From assembly GCA_022393335.1 (NCBI GenBank), contig JAJEKB010021353.1, forward strand, positions 191,476 to 255,475: a stretch of 64,000 nt of DNA, written 5' to 3'. Under the pieces are notes generated by a model, which ran no database searches, was not told the origin of the DNA, and worked only from the letters and a program-made list of their open reading frames with translations. Source of the DNA: Macrotrachela quadricornifera (lineage: Eukaryota; Rotifera; Eurotatoria; Philodinida; Philodinidae). Of the stretch, positions 45,255 to 58,686 are shown in pieces (within the stretch, counting starts at the first letter, position 1; each line of letters starts with the position of its first letter). The position numbers and the translations under genes were made by a program.

Positions 45255-47700
45255 GTGAGAAAACTTACCCCTCTGGTTGGAATACCTCAAAAGTGTTCCG
45301 TAGCGAAGAAACATCGGCAATTATTAAATCGTTTTTGATTTTGAACTTTGTGCATAAAATAGATTCTAATGATGTATGAAAAACTTCGGAAGAATAAATC
45401 CCAATTCTACCTTCTGCCTAAATTGGAGATTTTTTACTGAAGTTTTAGCTTATGAGATAGTATAAATGTGTGAACAATCTTTTCAATCAAAATATTTCAT
45501 AAAGGAAATGATTTTTTCAGATGAAACTTTCAGGGTAGAATGTTAATAGATTCTGTTTGTTTAATAATAATTGTCGAAGTCGATGATGCATTTTATCAAT
45601 AATGATAATAGAAAATATTAAATAACGAAATGCTCATAGATATAAAAAGAATAATCGAATATCTTCTTGAATTCAAACTGAACACTAAAGTATTTTATAA
45701 TCAATTGGTAGTCGATCATTAAAAATATTTCAAAGTATACAATATATATCTATATGAAAATTATTTTCAAATGTTATTTTATCTAATTGTTTTTTTCTAT
45801 TGAATATTAATATACTAAGAAATTGTTGATTTTCACTGTTGTTTCTACTTTTTGTTAATAATTATTTTAAAAAATGAGATAATAATAATATACTTTTATC
45901 ATCAGATGTACCATAGTCTATTCGAGATTTTTCATATATAAACGAGTAAGATTATTTTCGATTAAATTACAATTATTGATTATTGATTATTATTATTAAT
46001 GTTTATATATAATAAATTATTTTTATTATATTTCACCGTTTTACTGCGATTCGATTGACACAAAAAATCAAATTTCTAAATACGTTTTATTAGAAAAAAA
46101 TATACTACGAAATGTAGCTTGAAACGCTCTACAACCTCAATGTAACACCTATTTCAATTGTGTACTTATTGTTTTCAAGAAAACACAAAATTGTCTGTGA
46201 CCATTTTTTGAGGTTGATTCGAGATTTTTATACAACTGGCATAAGTTTTACAATGTAGATTGTAGAGTTCTTCACGCTGCATCTTGTCATGCATTTTATT
46301 TTTCCTTATGAAACCATATTAGGTAATAAAAGTTTTAAAAACAAATAAAATTTCACATTCGTATACGAAAATATGATCGTTTTGCAACCTTGAAAATTAG
46401 TCATACAGAGTTTTACTTTCTTTGAAAAGAAAAATTCTATAATTAAAATTAGCCTTACTATGTATATGTAAATTGTCTTCTCTTTTCCGCTGCATCTTAT
46501 TAGATATGCTGTTCTTTAATAAAACGCATTTAGAGATTAAGATATAAAATAGAAAATGTCGCCCACGGGTAGATGACATCTCGATGGAAGGGTTAAGATG
46601 TTTATATTATTAATAAAATAACCATAATGACAATTTGATGTATTTAAAAATAAATTTAATTGTCGACTTTGACGTTAATAATTTTCGAAATATCTTACTT
46701 ATATATCATAAATTGTTTCTAAGTTACGACAAATTAATTTCAAATCATCGATTCGGTCAGTTTCGAATAACTTGTTTAAGTTGTTGTTCATGGTTATCTT
46801 GATTATTTTTTGTTAAATTGGGTTATGTATTTTGTTAATTTTACCTTGAAATAAGATATAAATAAGATGATATTGACCGTTGATGGAATATCATACCAAA
46901 TAGATGATACATTTAAGAATTTTCATATTTTAATTAGTAATTTAGATGACCAATCAACTTAAGTTTAATAAGAATTAAATAAATATTTTCCAATTGTTTC
47001 TAATCATTCTAGCCGTTTACTTAAAGGTCTTCCTCACAATAGATTTTCTACTTAAAAGAGTCGGTTTGAGCTGAGATTTTCAGGTATGAGTAGCTCTATT
47101 GATAAGCGCTTCAAGTAAAATTTTCTAATTTCTAGGATAACTATTATCGCTTGACTGTGATTAAAGATACACAGCTCGGATTGGTTTAAAACTAAAGTTA
47201 ATCTCTGTGGCCAACTTTTATTCAAACAGAATTTTTAAATTCGTTTCCATTCGTTTTTTATGAACATTTTAGTAGACATGACATGTTCACAAAGCACAAA
47301 AGTGATGAGACTGCAATAGTAAATTTCACTTTTCTCAGACCATGAGTTAATTATAAAAATCCGTTCGGACAAAAACTGAGTCTTATCTAAACCTTCAAAA
47401 CGAAAAAAAAATATTGGGAATAACTTGAACCGTATGAAAGTTACTTCAATTTTGTCATCAAATATCCATGTTTTGAAAAAAACGATGAGTTTTTCGAACA
47501 ATTTTTGTTTTTGAAATTTAGAAAAAGTATAATAAAATGATAAACTTTTAATGTATTTCAGTGGAATTTTTCAAAATACATAATAAGTGGAGTAAGTTGA
47601 CATGATCTATCTTGGTAAAATATAAGTTCTCTCATCTCTAAATCAGGTGATATATATATTCTTGTACCACTATATTATCTAGAAATCAATGATTCACGTC
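45255..47700. other. Very AT-rich stretch without a recognisable gene
   Basis: Homopolymer runs and ATT-type words dominate, especially 45,550-46,060. The minus-strand frames at 46397-46579 and 47235-47501 carry no recognisable domain. Confidence 0.5.
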
Positions 47701-47705
47701 GGTTT

Positions 47706-49740
47706 CCAAGTGAGCAAAAGACGGGATAAACGACCATTCTTTTTTTCAGTCATGTCGACCAGTCAGGCTTAGTCTTTGTCTCAAATTCGACTCCGTCATG
47801 ACTAGTCCAGAAGTTTTGACCGTCATGAAGTCTGTCTAAATCACGTGATTGACGGGCGACATTATACGTGTCTAGTCGAGTCTTTTTTTTGAGAAAGACT
47901 CGTCTAGGACTAGTCTGAAGTCGATTTATCCGAAACATTATTGCCTGAAATGCAGACTAGTCTTGAATGAGGACTTTTTGAGACAAAGACTAGTCAGGAT
48001 GGGCGACAGCGATGTCCGTCCAAAATGAGTTTAAAACTGAAAAAGTAAGGACGTCAGAGACGGTATATAGGACAAGTTATAGTCCTGTGTGTAGTGGACG
48101 AGTCTGGACTAGTCTAAATAGAAATATGTAATTCAGAAGGTTAGATTCGAACATGCGTACAATGTCTTACTTACCCATCGCTTAGACCATTGACCCATAT
48201 TATCAAGAAATAAGCTTCTACATAGTCATAATCATTCTAAGATGTTATTTAATACATTTTTACTTAAAGCTTTTTATGTTCACATTTAAATAAAAATTCG
48301 TTTTCTTTTACAGAATATGACATTATTTGGACAATATTAAAAAATATAATTAAAAAAAACTCGTATATTTTTTGTAAAAATACCTTTGAATTATCATTAA
48401 CTATGAATAATTATTTGTGTTAAAAAAACTAAATTTTAAATGTAAAAATAAAAAAGCTATTTATATTCAAAATAAACTAGATTTTTTCATATGATGGTTT
48501 ACTTTTAAATTAAAATGATCATATCTTCAACTAACAATTAAATTAACTTTGCTTAATTTAAATATATTCTTAAATCTAAAATTATTAAAATTAAAATTAA
48601 TATTTAAAATAGAATAGCATAAAATTATGACATAAAAAAATTAAGATTCTTCTTCAGTTTTTTTAAATACACAGTACATCCAATAATATTATAAATATAA
48701 ATTAATATTCCTCGCTACGAAATAAATATTCTTCATTCTACTTCAATTTTTTTGTTAGTTTCGATATACTTATACATTTTCAACATATGAATATACAAAA
48801 TATAATAAGATATATGAAGACACGAGTACACAAAGCATATTATCTATTCTTGACCTCGTTGTTGATTATATCAGACTCTCTGATTGTCATTTTACCTTGA
48901 GAAATATTTATAATATCTTGACGATCGACATAGTTTCAATATGAAAAAATGCGTCTTATTGATTACAGTAATAAAAATATAATAGATCAATTTTGATCCT
49001 CAATCCAGAAAGATTTGAATACAAGACAGGCAATAAAATGATTGTTATCCTACTATCTAGTTCATAGTCTAAATGCATTTGATATTATTCATTGATTATT
49101 TTTAACAAACGATATAGATATTAAAAAGTTTTTCTACTTACATTCTTACTTTCATTAATGATCAGTTTAAACGAATTAACAACATATATTTAGTCCAAAA
49201 AAAGTGGCTTGTTTAGAATTTTCAGACTAGTCTGACTAGAACGGATGACATACTCTTTAAAAAACGACTAGTCATGACCAGTGCAGATGACGCTTCGAAC
49301 CAGTCTTGACTCTATGAAAAAATTTTCAGATTAATCAAAGTCGTGTGACATCGACTAGTTTCTGATTGCCTAGCGCATGAACGAGAGTCAATTTTGTATC
49401 TTAGACTGTATAAATTGACGTCAGTCTATCTCAGTGTCCTAGTCTGTCGTCAGGATGCCCGTCCGGTTTTGAATACTGTCGGGTTGGATGTTCGAATCTA
49501 TCTTCATCCTATTTTTTTTAGTCTTCGGACTAGTCTGGGCGGGTTCAAAGGACAAAACGGACTAGACATGACTGGGTTCAAGGACTTTCAGGACTACTCC
49601 AGACGTGTTTGAAAGACATTTCTCCAAAAGCGGACTAGTCATGACGGGTGTGCAAGACGTTTCAGACTAGACTTGACAGGCGTTGCGGACATTTTGGATT
49701 AGTCATGGACGCCACCTTTCCATATTTTTTGCTCGCTTGG
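47706..49740. mobile_element. 2-kb non-autonomous DNA transposon with ACTAGTC subterminal repeats
   Basis: Ends CCAAGTGAGCAAAA (47706) and the complement of CCAAGCGAGCAAAA (to 49740) form 14-bp inverted repeats. Flanking 8-mers GTCGGTTT and GTTGTTTT agree at six positions, a possible decayed target duplication. About 400-500 bp inside each end are packed with ACTAGTC and CTAGTC words in varied contexts (GACTAGTCATGAC and similar). The central 1 kb is AT-rich. No transposase is encoded. Confidence 0.68.
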
Positions 49741-49744
49741 GTTG

Positions 49745-50520
49745 TTTTCCAAGTTTTTAAAAAATTAAAATAATATCAACAAAAAACAAATGAAATACTA
49801 TAGGGGACCTATAAATAGCTTTATTCATGTTCCATTCGTTTGACAACATCACAGATTTTTATTTTCTAGATTTTCTAATTATTTCATAATAAACCCATCA
49901 GAATTGGTCAATGCTAACTCCATAGAATTCATTGTAACAAATGAAAAAATTTATTTTTCGTAAAAAGTTTAAATTCTATTGGATGCATTCTTACACACTA
50001 TACCTCAATTATAGATGTTCACCACTGAGGATAGATTAAAAATACATAATCCATATTTAGAACACGTAGAGATACATAAAAGTCGGTGTAAAAATGGTCT
50101 ATTCAACGTCTGTACGAATAATAAAAGAATTGTTTTTGAAAAAAAGTTTTAAAAAACCATAGATATTCTGAAACGCAGAGATTCTAGCGCATCTTTCTAT
50201 GAGAAAAACTCAGTATCGACTTTTGTGAGGGAACCTTAATAAAATCGTTTTTTTTTAATCTATATTTTATTGTAGATCAATACTTGAAAATGTTAGTTGA
50301 AGTTCATGATCATCGTATCAGTTTTAGAAAATGTAAACATCAATCTTCTTTTCTATACTCTAATTGTTCATTATTATTAGAATACTTTTCATTACTGGTT
50401 TATATTGATACATTGTCAACTGAATATTCAATTTCAAAATAAGATTTTGTTTTATTCAGTAAATATTTCAATTGAGTATTTCCTATATTCATTCTATTTA
50501 CACGGTTGTAAATAATATTA
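49745..50520. other. AT-rich stretch without a recognisable gene
   Basis: I see no domain-bearing frame, repeat or RNA gene between the ACTAGTC element and the next inverted-repeat element. Confidence 0.5.
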
Positions 50521-50526
50521 TTTGAT

Positions 50527-51399
50527 GAGTGTGTCGCTTAGAATTTCCAATAGAAGGGATAATCAATTCTATAACAAATGAAAGTGAGTCAAAAATAGGC
50601 TTTATTCATACTAAATAGGAAGAATTATGAAATTTTTTCTTTTTTATTTCCAGTAGAAAAGTAAGATGTCACGAATTGAAACAATGTAATAAGGGATTTT
50701 TCTAGGATATATTAACAGGATTTGATAGATCTTGTCGAACTCTACCAAAGTGCATATATGAAGAAAAATTTAAACATAGTTGTTCGATTAAAATTTACAA
50801 AATAGTGTCTAAAGAATGAACCAAAAGAAACACGCACTTTTTCACATTTTTATAGTGAAAAAATCGTGGTCATTTTTACACAAAATTCATCTATTTGTTC
50901 ATTAGTATCCTTATGTAAAATGCTTGAAAAAAATACTCATTCGATACAATTTTTTCACACTGTGTCAAATGAGTATTTTCTGGAACACTTCAAGTACTAA
51001 AAATAATGAAAAAAGGCTGATTGTATTGAAAATTAAAATGTTTTTCTTCGATATCAAAAATATGAATTTTTTAAACGTTTTTTAAGATTTTTCAAACAGT
51101 TTTTCGAATTTTTTAATCACAAAAAATTTTTGTATATACAGTTTTGTAGAATGCGATTAGGTCTATCGAACTATGTGAAAATATTCAAGAAAAATCCATT
51201 ATTACATTGTTTAAATTTCTGACATCTTACTTTTCTACTAAAAAAAAATTCTAAAATTTCTTCGCGTACTTCAAGTTCGATATTAAAAGATTTTCGTAAT
51301 CCTTTCTATTTAATATGAATAAAGCGCATTTTTGATTCACTTTTATTTGATATAAAATTGATTCATCTCTTCTACTGAAAACTAAAAATGGCATCCCTG
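50527..51399. mobile_element. Non-autonomous element with long inverted repeats, hAT-like end
   Basis: The left arm (about 50,540-50,712) and the complement of the right arm (about 51,197-51,390) align for some 150 bp, sharing TAGAAAAGTAAGATGTCA and GAAACAATGTAATAA-like segments. The right end is CATCCCTG, complement of a hAT-type CAGGGATG start; the left end is diverged. A 12-bp direct repeat, ATAATATTATTT, flanks the element (50512-50523 and 51402-51413). No coding frame. Confidence 0.62.
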
Positions 51400-51413
51400 G
51401 TATAATATTATTT

Positions 51414-53790
51414 TCAACCATGTATATGTGTCCATCGTAATAAGACCATTATCTAATATTGATGTTTCCTCTGTTGTTAGCCATATTGACATATTGTTAT
51501 ATTATCGATGATAACTATAACAGAAATGAAGATAATGATATTAATAAAATAGTTCATACATATCTTACGGCAAAGAATAAATGTTCTATGTGATAAAAGT
51601 GCTCCGTATATTCATCACATAACCAGTTCAGTTGAATTTGAACAAAAAACTTTCAATTAAAATTTGGTATGATTTTCATTTATCAGTTTTTAATCATGTC
51701 AGGATAAACCCAAAGGGATTTTTAAAACATCGAAACAGTTAATTTATCTTTACTGTGTTCCAATAAACTTTCATCGATAGCTATTAATTAAACGAGATTA
51801 TTTAGAAAGTTTTCGTCGCATGAAATGAACTGAAGTCAGTGTCAACAAAACTAGAGTACATAACCTATATTTTACTAGATTTTTTTATATATAATCCAGA
51901 AAGTTAGCAACAACTATCACCGGTTGTTATCAATGTTTTGAAGAAGTTTTAGATTATTTTCTCTACGTTTGTGAGCATCATGTATCAATGGTATTCGTAA
52001 CTTTTTAACAGCTACGAAAGGGTATCTTCTCTAATTTTCTAAGAATCATCAAGTGTATTCTTCATAACTTTTTCAAGACTATTCAGAAATACTCTGACTA
52101 AATTTTTCAAGTCTATTTCAGATTAGAACCTGAGGCTTTTTATGAGACATATCCTAGGAAATTTTGCAAATACAAACGATCTGTGTAAACAAGGCACCGA
52201 ATAGCTGTACTATCGTTTGGTTTGTGTATATTCATAGTTATAGGTAACATATGCATAATCTTCTGTGAAGTGTCTGATATATAACTAGAATCCGCCAGGT
52301 CGACGAGTTTTTGAATCTGAATCTGACTGATTAAAATACGATGCATCCGGACTTACACCCGACAGACTCTATTCATGACCGTAATTTTAATTTACGTAGA
52401 GATATTATTAAAATTAAGGAGACAACGATGACAGTGAACCATCTACTGATGCTATCACACCTACCACGTGCAAGTCTATAAATGTTCTCCTCGATTGAAT
52501 GCTCTCTAGAATAGGAATGTATCAAATTCAATTCTTAGATTTTACAGGAACGACACGAATTTAATCAGATGTAGTCATTAGAAGTTTTAGACTGACAGTT
52601 ATTCCAAAACGACTATTAATTCTTGTATAAGAAACTGACTCTTTTGTATTCGGTTTTCAAAATAAAAATAGACTGGTTGGAGAGAAAAATGTTAAGATAA
52701 TTCGCATGATTAGTTGGCTGAAAATAATTTTTGTTAGAAGCAAATGTTTTCCATAGATCTCATAATATCGTTACATTGGGTATCGAGAGATAGACATCAC
52801 AATATCTAACAGAGTAATCAAATAAGATATACTTAATTTCATATTATACACTTTACGCTAACAAATAATGACTTCGTTAACACATAATTGAACTAAATAT
52901 TTTTAAAGTTAAGGAAACTGAGGAAATTTGGTGTAATGGTCTTCCCATTTTACCCTTCGGTAAAGGTCTCTGCGAGAAAGTGTTTCGGTAAGTTGACATT
53001 GTGTAGAATATCTGATCAGAGAGCGTGTTTCAAACTACGTGTGCAGTGACATGACTTCGTATAGAAAATCGTAAAGGGAGGGTGCCATAAAATCATGACT
53101 CAGAGCAAAATGCCTAAAGTGAAGAGTCACAAAAGTTATCCACAACAAAGAGCACGTAGTGGTTGTGCCGCAAAATTGTGACCACAGCGCTTATTGCCAT
53201 AGCCACGAGTGAATCGCTTCAGATCAAACTGTTTTTTTTTTGGAAACGGGGGTCTGTGACAGAGAGACTAATGAAAATAGCGTCAAATACGCGAATCACG
53301 ATATTGTAATGTCACCTGTCGTTATAATTCAACATTTGATAAGTTCTCCTTACTTCGATATCAAACAAAATTCATTATCATTCGTAAGTTTTCTCGTATA
53401 GAATAAAAGATATAACTACAGAAATGAACTCGTTACTCAAAAATCTATTAATTTCCTCAACTCTAGAATATATAGTTATTATTCATTTATTAATTAATAG
53501 TAATATTATAATTCACAATGAAGTGACATTCTTTCAAAGAAGGTCACCGAATTCGTAGGATGAGCCTTACTTGTTATTTAGTCTAACTGAAAATTTTTGT
53601 TTTAAGTATGTTCGAATACAAACTATAAAGTACAAGTTCATCTTTTTCTCAGCATAAGTACAATACGTTTACTTGCGCTACCTGTATCTATTCCACCTCG
53701 GATTATTTGTTTAACTCTTAAAGATCTATATAAACTCGTATCTAGAACTTCTATGAAAACAGTTAGAAATGGTAGTTTAACAATTTTAAA
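51414..53790. other. AT-rich stretch without a recognisable gene
   Basis: No domain-bearing frame, rRNA or tRNA gene was seen. The section 52,900-53,300 is less AT-rich, but I could not fold a tRNA or find a consistent frame in it. Confidence 0.5.
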
Positions 53791-54470
53791 CTAATCTAGG
53801 TCAAAGACAAGCCATCGGATTATGTCGGATCTGTCTCAATCCCATGAATTTCGATGATTGAATCCAATTGAATTCTGATGATCGGAATCCGATTGGATCT
53901 CATTTGACTCCCGTAATTTATGATGTATTCCGATTAATCGATTTCGATGAAATTCTAAAGACGGATCCTATAGAACCCCAATTATTGGAATCCAGTCGGA
54001 TCCATTCGTTTCCGATACGTCAGCCATCGGTATCTGATTGAAGGAACTATGGAATGTGTCTTAAGATTTTGTAAACATCATAAATAATTACAATTATTTT
54101 CTCATGTTATAAAACAGACACTGCCTGACTAAATTGCCTCTTTTGAAAAGTTTGTTCATTGTAAAAATACATGAAGTAACTTTTTCGTAAAAAACAATTA
54201 TCAAAATGAGCAAACTAGTGATTTTATCAAGGAGCTAAGCTCTTCTCATACCGATCAAAAGCACATTAGCTAAACCTTGCTAACCAATAGGCTTTAATAA
54301 ATGGAACCTGCCATCTTAGTTGCCACAGCAGACTTTGTTCATATTATGTTCTTTTACTATCAAATTTTTGATTACGCCCATGTATAACAAAATTAAATAA
54401 AAGCATAGTATTATTTTTACTTTTTTCTACCGTTAATATACTATTACCAAGTACAATATTGATTCCATGC

Positions 54471-54895
54471 GTTATAGCGTTTTCCGGGAAATTCATTTTT
54501 GCCACAGTTCAAAAAAATATATAGCGGACCTAACGTTTTACTGCCATAATGGGCATAAGCGGCATAATAGAAATAGGCACTATATCGCCTATAACCCTTA
54601 TAACTGCTATACTTCGTATAAACCTTTCAAGTCCAATAAGCCCTCGGGAGAATTGATCTCAATCAATGTTTCCGCGTGTCTTCGCGTTCCGCGGCACCCT
54701 CATCAAAAGATATGTCCCTTGCTGATCCGTCACGCTTCCATGGCACCCTCATCGAGAGATATGCCCATCATGCCTATTATGTCTATTATGTCTATTATGG
54801 ATCATATCTCATTAGACTGTTCCATGAGCAAATTCAATTTCCGGAAATTTATTTGATATCGAAAATGCATACGATTTGCTGGAAAACGCTATAAC
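54471..54895. mobile_element. Short TIR element carrying GGCACCCTCA repeats
   Basis: Perfect 15-bp inverted ends GTTATAGCGTTTTCC and GGAAAACGCTATAAC enclose 425 bp. Inside are two copies of a unit of about 47 bp containing GGCACCCTCATC (near 54,692 and 54,743), related to the repeat at the right edge of the window. The overlapping frames here are not convincing genes. Confidence 0.68.
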
Positions 54896-55189
54896 ACATC
54901 ATATGACTATATATTGTCCCATATTTGTCATTTTTCTCTGATTTTATTCAATGTTCTCTTTCTCAGTTCTTAATGATTTGCTTTTTATTTTCGATATATC
55001 TACATAGCAAATGTTTTTCTTCCCATATATTAAACACGTAACCAAAACTCAGCCAGTTTTTTAATAGAAACTATATTTTAAAACCGGTATCAATACTCAA
55101 TAACAGTTTACATAACGGATAAGTTTTTATTCATTTGCTCAACTAAATGGCCTTACTGATATGTAAGTTCTTATTATTATAACATTTCT

Positions 55190-55960
55190 TTGGTTTCTGT
55201 AGATAATCAGGTATTCACTATAAAAAATAAATAATGTTTTTATTAATAAAGATCATTGTTTTATTTCTGCAGACCACAAGATTTTCATTCTCATTGTGCG
55301 AATTATTTTTATTAATAATAATTTCATTTCTCATTTATGTACATCATAAGATCTTCAATATATGAGGTAAATATTGCTCTTACTAATAAATAAATATGTT
55401 CGCTTTCATTTCTATAAATCACAGAATTTTAACTCTAAAGATAAATATTATTTTCATTAATAAAAACTTTATTTTATTTATGTAGATCATGGGATCTGCT
55501 CTATAATAGGTAAATATTACTTTTATTAATAAAAAACTATTTTTTTCTTTATGTAGGTCATAGAATATTGATTATAATATGTAAGCATTGTTCTTATTAA
55601 TAAACATCCTTACTTTTATTTCTATAGGTCATAGGATATTCATTATAATAAGTAAATATTGTTTTCATTAGTAAAATCCTTTTTTTTGTTTATGTAGGCC
55701 ATCGAATTTTCATTATAATATCTAAATATTATTTTTATTATTAAATATTTTTGCATATATTTATTTAGGTCATACTATCTTTACTATAATAGGTAAATGT
55801 TATTTTATAAATAAATATCTTTCTCTTATTTCTCTAGGTCATAGAATTTTCGTCATAATAGGTAAATATTATTTTTATTAATTTAAGTCGTTGAATCTTC
55901 TTTATAATTGGTGAATACTATTTTTAATAATAATTTTTTTATAGGTCATTGGATTGTTAT
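55190..55960 (+). repeat. 70-bp tandem repeat with splice-site-like layout
   Basis: About eleven units with a period near 70 bp (marker GGTCATAG or similar at about 55271, 55417, 55484, 55556, 55627, 55697, 55768 and 55837). Most units read as a pyrimidine-rich tract ending in TAG, then 24 bases, then GTAAAT or GTAAGC, followed by ATT-rich sequence. See the finding on this array. Confidence 0.78.
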
Positions 55961-55972
55961 ATGAATGATTAA

Positions 55973-56683
55973 CCCTTTACCCCCCACAGCAATTCCAGAA
56001 TAGCTACGAATGAAACAACCATTGGAATAGAGTATTAATGCCCTCAATATGCCAAAAGTATGGACTGATTGATTAGATGCGCACTTTTATTTTTGGCATT
56101 TAGCTGAGGGGGAGTACAGGGATTGAACTAAAAAAATTCTCCGGAGCTTTCGGTAGAACGGGCGTAGTTCAACCAAAAAACGTCGCAAGAAGCTCCAGAA
56201 CGTCATATTTTGTAGAGAATTGCTTGGTCTAAAATTCTATGTGATTTAAACAAAATTTTGTTGCCAGTTTGTAGGTGTTGAAAAGCTGGAACTTTGATTT
56301 TTTAAGAATTTTTCTAAGGCTCCTCTGTTTTTTACCCTGCTGTCTCTACCTAATTCGTTTGAAACTTTTGAAAGCTATATGATTCACTAGTGTACACTTT
56401 GTTTGATATATACCACACGGCATGTCGTCGAGTTCTATTTTGGTGAGAGTTAGAAAAAAGATTTTATAAAACGATTCCATTTGTTCAAAGTCATCAATTT
56501 TATAAATCGTATATCTCGACACCAGTGCCTTGAAAAGAAAAGATTTTTTTATTGATCGATAGCTCCTGAGGTGTACTACAAAGCGTGCTCTGAGAGATTT
56601 TTAATCCCTTGCATCGTATGTTCTCTGCAGTGATTCTACGATTGTCCACAGGTGTGGACAAGAGGGGGGGGGAGGGTAAAGGG
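55973..56683. mobile_element. piggyBac-like MITE with TTAA target duplication
   Basis: The element starts CCCTTTACCCCCC and ends GGGAGGGTAAAGGG, and is flanked by TTAA on both sides (55969-55972 and 56684-56687). TTAA duplication with CCC-starting ends is the signature of the piggyBac superfamily. The 711-bp interior has no transposase. Confidence 0.82.
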
Positions 56684-57399
56684 TTAATATTATTCCCATA
56701 TATGATTGACGTTGGGGCTGGTGGATGAGCGGTGGTGATCTTTTGAGCGACTAGCGAGTGCATAGCTTTTATTATGATGATGTGTTGTTTCGTTTGATGT
56801 ATGATGTACGAATATAGTTAAATCTTATCGTAGTAGATATTTGGGAATTTTTTTTTGAGTCGAGCGCTTGTGGATGAAGAATAATTGGAAATATGAGATG
56901 TTTATCAATATTGAAATAAATGTACTTATTTTTGAAGGTGTTCATTGTTGTTTAGTAGGAAGGCAAAAGAGTATCGAAACTTTATTTGAATCCGATTAGT
57001 TCTTGTCGAATCTCCATATTATCGTTATCGGATCTAATAGGAATAATGTGGAAGCCATGGCTCGGAACGTGTCGGATCTTGAATGGCCCTTTCTCAGTCA
57101 AATGTTCGTCGGATTCCGGGCCACTGGATTATGGTTTCAATCCGATGGAATTCTGTCAGATGAAGTCGAATTCCAACTATTTGCGACGCAATCCGACATC
57201 GAATCCGATTGGATTGGACGCGATTCAAAAATCGGATTTCTTGACCTTGGAAAGTACCAATAAAATAGTATGTTTGATTTTTTATGAGATGATCCGAAAC
57301 TTCACTGCTTTCCTTCGCATTAATCTATAAATCTACACACGGTTGCTACGATTTTCAATGTACAATAATGCAGCTTTCATTAATTTTGAATCTCGTGTG

Positions 57400-57540
57400 T
57401 TGTTACAGTTAGTTTTAAAATACGAACGGCACCCGTCTAGCTTTCCCTCAATTACGCTTCTAAGCTGTTTAGGCAAATTATTAGAGAACATAGTCAAACA
57501 AAAACGTCTTCTTCAGCTTCAATACCAAACATTCTTCCTA
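57400..57540 (+). pseudogene. LINE reverse transcriptase fragment
   Basis: Within an open frame at 57343-57684, residues about 27-57 read HPSSFPSITLLSCLGKLLENIV. This resembles the (S)SYRPISLLSCLGKLLEKIV region at the start of the reverse transcriptase domain in jockey-like non-LTR retrotransposons. No further motifs (including the YxDD box) follow, and the downstream sequence does not read as LINE protein. I take it as a short relic. Confidence 0.6.
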
Positions 57541-57689
57541 ATATATTACGCCAGCTTCACACCATGGAAAAGTATTGTTTGCAACAATAAGCGTTTCGAC
57601 CCCTGCTCACAAGAACAAATCCCGCGATCTCGTCGTATGTATCACCCACGAGGGAACCACCCGAGGTGCCGCGCTCCTTTTTAACTCAT

Positions 57690-58678
57690 TCATATCTCAA
57701 TTAGTAGAGCATAATGAGGTATTAAAAAGCCCAAAAGGGTTTCTGCCCATGGTTCTTCTTTCAAAAATTATTGGCTTTTTTTCTATTCTCACCTTATATC
57801 ATATAGATAATTGAACAATGCATATCTCACTCAAAATAAATAATAGAAATTTGAAATTTTGTCCATAAATTGACATACTAATTTAGCTTGAATATTAACC
57901 TTAGATAGCTGATTCCAACAAGTCTGTGAGATTGGGTGATCTATTATTTTATTAGAAGATCTTTTCACGAAACAACGACTGTACAACACAATTTTTACAT
58001 AAAGACAATGTAAAAATAAATTTCATGATCTCACTACATACAAATCATAAGAATATCATCAAACAAGTTCAGGAAACAGATAAACTAACAAACAAAATCT
58101 TGAGCTTTGTTGTTTATTTTATTTATCTAAGAAACATAGTCTTCTCCAATTAGCTAATCATCTTAAATGGACACTCGAAATAAATTATTTATTTTAATTA
58201 TGTCGATTTATCATATTCAATCTTATTTTCTGTTTGATGAATGAGGAAAATGTTAATTCGATTTATTTTATTTATTGTAAATAGCTAGTTCGGAAAGTTT
58301 TATTTGTTTTTTTTTCTAGATCTATCTATCATTATGAAAGATAAACAAATAATATTTCATATATTTTACTCAAAAAATAACATTGAAATAAGATACCATC
58401 AAATGAAGCATTAGAGTTATTTCATAAGGCAATCTACTAGAAGAATAATAGATTTCCTTATTTTTTTTATTAACTGTATCGAATATTTAGTAATTTTATT
58501 ATGATATAATAAATTTCTGGTGGATGATTAATTCATTGATAAAAATCTGATATAGTCAAGAGAATGAAATGTTTTCTCAATAATAAATAGTCCCTAATTA
58601 AATAGACACATATTCAACTTATAATAATAACATTTGTCATACTATTAACAAAATAAATGATATGTTTTCAAATTGATA
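57690..58678. other. AT-rich stretch without a recognisable gene
   Basis: No gene, RNA or clear repeat seen between the LINE fragment and the hAT MITE. Confidence 0.5.
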
Positions 58679-58686
58679 CTATCTTG

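Larger units (their letters stand above)
53795..57250. mobile_element. Possible composite element with ATCGGATT subterminal repeats
   Basis: Clusters of CGGATT, AATCCGAT and related words occur at 53,810-54,030 and 56,980-57,235. The outermost bases TCTAGGTCAA (53795) and the complement of the right end CCAAGGTCAA form a short inverted repeat. Between the clusters lie three further repeats (54471-54895, 55190-55960, 55973-56683), so this may be an old non-autonomous element enlarged by nested insertions. No matching target duplication was found. Confidence 0.4.

Noticed and set aside
52920..53020. Possible tRNA-like segment
   Set aside because: No B-box sequence or cloverleaf could be assembled.
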